Positions 61,078 to 64,000 of a stretch of DNA of 64,000 bases are shown here, piece after piece. This DNA comes from Candidatus Nanopelagicales bacterium (GTDB lineage: Bacteria > Actinomycetota > Actinomycetes > S36-B12). The position numbers were made by a program, and so were the translations under genes. The notes beneath the pieces were generated by a model that worked only from the letters and a program-made list of their open reading frames with translations, made no database searches and had not been told where the DNA came from. Where the stretch lies: positions 620,001 to 684,000 of the forward strand of contig JAGYJP010000001.1 of NCBI GenBank assembly GCA_018402075.1, read 5' to 3'. How positions within the stretch are numbered: the first letter of the stretch is position 1; each line of letters starts with the position of its first letter.

Positions 61078-62136
61078 TTACTTGATTTCGTTTGCGAACT
61101 CAACTGCTCTTTTGAGCACCTTGCCAGCAACCGGAACGAATCCGAGTTGAGCAGCCCGCTCTGGGCCGCACTTCTCCAAGGCGTAGCGCACATACTGGCG
61201 GACACCGAGGCCATTTGGACCCCCGCCATCTGTGCGAGCCAAGAAGTAGCTGAAGATACTGATTGGGTATGCACCCTTAACCCTGACGTTGTAATTCAAA
61301 TTCACCAGACCTTTGCTGTCGATATTGGTCTGATTTGCCAGGTTGCGTGCTGCAGATTGTGCGGTAGGAGCGATGAACTCACCCAAGGAATTCTGCAGGC
61401 GAGCCATGCGGGCACCAGCCTTGAGTGCATCGCCAAGGTCCACATAACCGATTGCACCCGGGGTATTGGTGACACCGTTCATGACACCAGCATTCTGTGG
61501 ACCAGCAATGGAGTTTGACGGTGGCTTACCACCGGGGAATGCGCTGTCCATTGCATCTTGGACCTTGGGGAAGATCGTGGGTGCCCAAGCATTCAGGTAC
61601 TGCAGGAAGTTGTTCGTGGTGCCTGAAGTATCTGCACGGTACACAATTGTGATACCTGATGCTGGAAGGTTCCTCGCAATACGTGGATTGGACTTCACAA
61701 TTTCAGGATGATTCCACTTGGTGATTTGGCCACCAAAAATCTTTGCGGCCGTGGTCTGGCGCAATTGGATCAGGTTGCCAATGGGCCTGCCGTTCTTACC
61801 ATTGAGGTTGATCGGAAGGGTGATTGAGCCACCGATCATGGGTACGTATTCCCAACCCCAACTTGGCTGACCTGATGTAAATGCGCTGTCAGAGCCACCG
61901 AAGACGTAGGTACCGTTAGCAAATCCAGACTTGCCTCGACCTGAGCCGACCGACTGGTAGTTAACGGTGAAGTTGTTCTGCGAACCATTGAATCGGGTTG
62001 CGCAGTCCTGAACGAATACGGATGGGAATGAGGCCCCACCGCCTGGAACCGTTTGATTGGCTTGGGCAGGGACGGCAACGAGAACTGACGCTGCAACGAC
62101 ACCTACCGAAGACAGTACCGCTAAAATACGACGCAC
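61078..62136 (-). CDS. pstS: Phosphate ABC transporter substrate-binding protein PstS
   Basis: A 352-residue exported protein. The signal peptide (RRILAVLSSVGVVAASVLVAV) ends in AQA with no lipobox cysteine, unusual beside lipidated actinobacterial PstS proteins. The phosphate loops are visible: GGGASFPSVF, SVGSGRGKSGF, GGSDSAFTSGQ and TIVYRADTSGTTNNFLQYL. The GTG start is fixed by AAGGAG six bases upstream; the frame is open five codons earlier through that ribosome site. A PHO-box-like repeat array lies 90-130 bases upstream. It follows pstB on the same strand. Confidence 0.93.
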   Translation of the reverse strand: MRRILAVLSSVGVVAASVLVAVPAQANQTVPGGGASFPSVFVQDCATRFNGSQNNFTVNYQSVGSGRGKSGFANGTYVFGGSDSAFTSGQPSWGWEYVPMIGGSITLPINLNGKNGRPIGNLIQLRQTTAAKIFGGQITKWNHPEIVKSNPRIARNLPASGITIVYRADTSGTTNNFLQYLNAWAPTIFPKVQDAMDSAFPGGKPPSNSIAGPQNAGVMNGVTNTPGAIGYVDLGDALKAGARMARLQNSLGEFIAPTAQSAARNLANQTNIDSKGLVNLNYNVRVKGAYPISIFSYFLARTDGGGPNGLGVRQYVRYALEKCGPERAAQLGFVPVAGKVLKRAVEFANEIK

Positions 62137-62224
62137 TGTAATCTCCTTCATTTATTGTGAACTTTTCGATGCTGGTGCATCGGTTCCTGACGGTATGAGG
62201 CTCATCTAAAGCGTGTGTGCCATT

Positions 62225-62268
62225 TGAACGACCAGAGTTTGACAAGTAGGTGAACAGTTGGTTGACAA
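62225..62268 (-). promoter_or_regulatory. PHO-box-like array upstream of pstS
   Basis: Read on the minus strand there are four consecutive 11-base units whose third to ninth bases are GTCAACC, GTTCACC, TGTCAAA and GGTCGTT. The second equals the GTTCACC core of actinobacterial PhoP boxes. It suggests phosphate-starvation control of pstS separate from the pstB transcript. Confidence 0.6.
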
Positions 62269-62289
62269 ACTCAACATGGTTACCTGCTG

Positions 62290-63132
62290 TTAACCGAAAC
62301 GACCATTGACATAGTCCAATGTGCGTTCGTCTTGGGGATTACTGAAGATTTCAGTGGTTGGCCCCTGTTCAATCACGTGACCCGGCTCGTTTTCAGCTGC
62401 TAAAAAGAACGCCGTGGAATCTGATACCCGAACCGCCTGCTGCATGTTGTGGGTAACAATGATGATCGTCATGGACTTTGACAGTTCGGCGATAGTGTCC
62501 TCGACCTTCAAAGTTGAAGCCGGGTCAAGTGCCGAGCATGGCTCGTCCATCAGAAGGACACGCGGCTGAACCGCCAGGGCACGCGCAATGACCAATCGCT
62601 GAGCCTGGCCACCAGAAAGTTCACCTGCAGCATGATCAAGTCGATCCTTGACCTCTTTCCAGAGCCCTGCCGCCGTAAGGGTTTCCTCCACAATGTCATC
62701 GTGATTGGGACGCTTCATGCCCGAGAGTTTCAATCCCGAAAGCACATTCCCTCTAATTGTCATGCTGGGGAATGGATTTGGCTTTTGAAACACCATGCCA
62801 ATTTTGAGGCGAATACTTACCGGATCAATTTCCGGGGCGTAAATGTCCTCGCCTTCATATAACACTTCACCGGCAAGTGCCGCGCTGGGAATCAACTCAT
62901 GTAGTCGGTTCAAGGTCCGAATATAGGTGGACTTACCGCACCCAGACGGACCAATGAGAGCCGTGACTGAATTTGAAGGGAACTTGATCGAAACTCCCTC
63001 AAGTACCTTGCGGGAACCAAACCACACACTGAGCTCGCGAGATTCCATCTCGATTTTGGCATCAGGAGAGCGTTGACCAAGCTCAGCATCCAAGGTGGCC
63101 GTTGCAGTCTCTTCGAATTCAGCTGTTGACAT
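62290..63132 (-). CDS. pstB: Phosphate ABC transporter ATP-binding protein PstB
   Basis: A 280-residue ATPase. Walker A is [19 protein letters not shown] (near 62-80, with the RxLNR extension typical of PstB), the Q-loop [10 protein letters not shown], the signature [16 protein letters not shown] near 168 and Walker [15 protein letters not shown] hydrophilic leader of about 30 residues precedes the domain. GAGGAG lies before the ATG, 29 bases after pstA. It energises phosphate uptake with PstA and the PstC gene presumably beyond the window. Confidence 0.96.
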   Translation of the reverse strand: MSTAEFEETATATLDAELGQRSPDAKIEMESRELSVWFGSRKVLEGVSIKFPSNSVTALIGPSGCGKSTYIRTLNRLHELIPSAALAGEVLYEGEDIYAPEIDPVSIRLKIGMVFQKPNPFPSMTIRGNVLSGLKLSGMKRPNHDDIVEETLTAAGLWKEVKDRLDHAAGELSGGQAQRLVIARALAVQPRVLLMDEPCSALDPASTLKVEDTIAELSKSMTIIIVTHNMQQAVRVSDSTAFFLAAENEPGHVIEQGPTTEIFSNPQDERTLDYVNGRFG

Positions 63133-63161
63133 GTTGTTCTCTCCTCTAATTAACCATTGAA

Positions 63162-64000
63162 TCAGGACTTAGCAAACTTTCGCGTACCAAAGAAACGGGC
63201 AGCGGTAAAGACAATCGCCACCAAAGCCATCAGGACGAAGGCAGCACCCCACGCACGCGACACCGCAGATGGGAAGGGCAGTGACACATTGAAGAAGATG
63301 AACGTGGGTAGGGAAGCAATCGGGTCACCGAATGGATTCCAGATAGTTTTGTCGTTAGTCAGAGCCGTGAGCAGAAGTGGGGCAGTCTCACCCATGACTC
63401 GGGCAATACCCAAGATCGTGGCCGTAATAATGCCGGTGCGCGCCGCTGGCAAAACAACTCGCATCACGGTTTTCGCTCGGGTGGAACCGAGGGCAAGAGC
63501 GCCCGTGCGCAGATCATCTGGAATGAGTTTCAGAACTTCCTCAGATGTTCGTGCCACCGTGGGCAACATCAAAATAAAGTAGGCCAACGCTCCTGCAAAA
63601 GCACTTTGTGTGATGGCCCCGCTGAGAATGAAAACCGTGAGAATGAAAAGACCCGCAACAACCGATGGAACACCACTCTCGGCCTGAACGAAAAAGCGGA
63701 CCGCATTCGCGCCTTTACCTTTTACCTCAGTGATGTACACAGCGGTCGCAATACCAATTGGCACCGAAATAACCATGGCGATGCCCACAATAAGCACGGT
63801 GCCAAGCAATGCATGCGCAATGCCGCCGTAACCCAATGGTGTGGGTGGACTGATGTACTCATTATTTTGGATGAGGAATGAAAGGCTGAGTGCTTCAAAA
63901 CCTTTGACAACAATGGTGAACAAAATGGAACCCACAATAATGATGCTTAACATGGTGGCGCCAATTGCCAACACAATGATCACGGCATCTGGGGCCGCGT
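63162..64000 (-). CDS. pstA: Phosphate ABC transporter permease PstA (5' end outside the window)
   Basis: At least 279 residues are visible; the frame stays open to the window edge, so the start may lie outside (a GTG at 63983 is possible but would give a short protein). Six hydrophobic segments are present, with the coupling motif [20 protein letters not shown] and the following [20 protein letters not shown]. It forms the channel with PstC. It is the upstream neighbour of pstB on the same strand. Confidence 0.93.
   Translation of the reverse strand, partial: AAPDAVIIVLAIGATMLSIIIVGSILFTIVVKGFEALSLSFLIQNNEYISPPTPLGYGGIAHALLGTVLIVGIAMVISVPIGIATAVYITEVKGKGANAVRFFVQAESGVPSVVAGLFILTVFILSGAITQSAFAGALAYFILMLPTVARTSEEVLKLIPDDLRTGALALGSTRAKTVMRVVLPAARTGIITATILGIARVMGETAPLLLTALTNDKTIWNPFGDPIASLPTFIFFNVSLPFPSAVSRAWGAAFVLMALVAIVFTAARFFGTRKFAKS

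Overview
This is a compact bacterial chromosome segment from an actinomycete (Actinomycetota). The diagnostic order on the minus strand is mfd, SurA-like lipoprotein, mazG, further on eno, ftsB/divIC, DUF501, ppx; also rsmI divergent from a protein O-mannosyltransferase, Ctc-type L25, a MetG with a single Cys knuckle, and an actinobacterial-type low-molecular-weight arsenate reductase. Base composition looks moderate (near 50% GC), genes overlap or abut almost everywhere, and no mobile element, phage or CRISPR array is visible. A heliorhodopsin plus sugar ABC transport suggests a small-genome aquatic lineage; that habitat call is inference.

Layout. 0-8 kb: MFS transporter, membrane-anchored sulfatase, sulfur amino-acid genes (cystathionine gamma-synthase/lyase, MsrA, cystathionine beta-synthase), a Bax-inhibitor-1 protein and a short-variable-loop tRNA with UAA anticodon. 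7.8-16.8 kb: an alpha-glucoside-type ABC importer with GH1 and GH13 glucosidases, its ATPase and a LacI regulator. 16.9-34.8 kb: a long minus-strand housekeeping block from glmU-prs-rplY-pth-cysQ-mfd to eno and ppx, interrupted by a DUF4349 lipoprotein, a small membrane protein and a GNAT-AAA+ fusion. 34.8-37.3 kb: tRNA-Gln, a fatty acid desaturase with a TetR regulator, and a MarR regulator. 37.3-42.5 kb: ispE, rsmA, tatD, metG, rsmI. 42.5-49.7 kb: cell-surface genes (O-mannosyltransferase, secreted protein, haloacid-dehalogenase-like HAD, LysE exporter, aldo/keto reductase, M23 peptidase, NeuB-type synthase, glycosyltransferase). 49.9-52 kb: AI-2E-family transporter overlapping a heliorhodopsin, then a probably broken small membrane-protein ORF. 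52-57.4 kb: acyl-CoA kinase-like protein plus acyl-CoA dehydrogenase, enoyl-CoA hydratase, homocysteine methyltransferase, two small enzymes. 57.5-59.7 kb: arsenic resistance (ArsC, ArsR, ACR3). 59.7-64 kb: phosphate uptake (PstS-like lipoprotein, PstS, PstB, partial PstA).

Expression signals stand out. Seventeen genes have a TANNNT hexamer followed by exactly six bases and then the start codon, the signature of leaderless transcripts; genes inside operons instead have Shine-Dalgarno sequences. I used this to choose several start codons. Both substrate-binding-protein genes (sugar and phosphate) are followed by long perfect stem-loops before the next gene of the operon, and the pstS promoter carries four 11-base PHO-box-like repeats.

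Most unusual items: the AI-2E/heliorhodopsin gene pair and the broken ORF behind it, the GNAT-AAA+ fusion, the class-I-shaped UAA tRNA, the PstS-like protein with an acidic tandem repeat, the phosphotransferase/acyl-CoA dehydrogenase pair, and the uniform leaderless promoter spacing.
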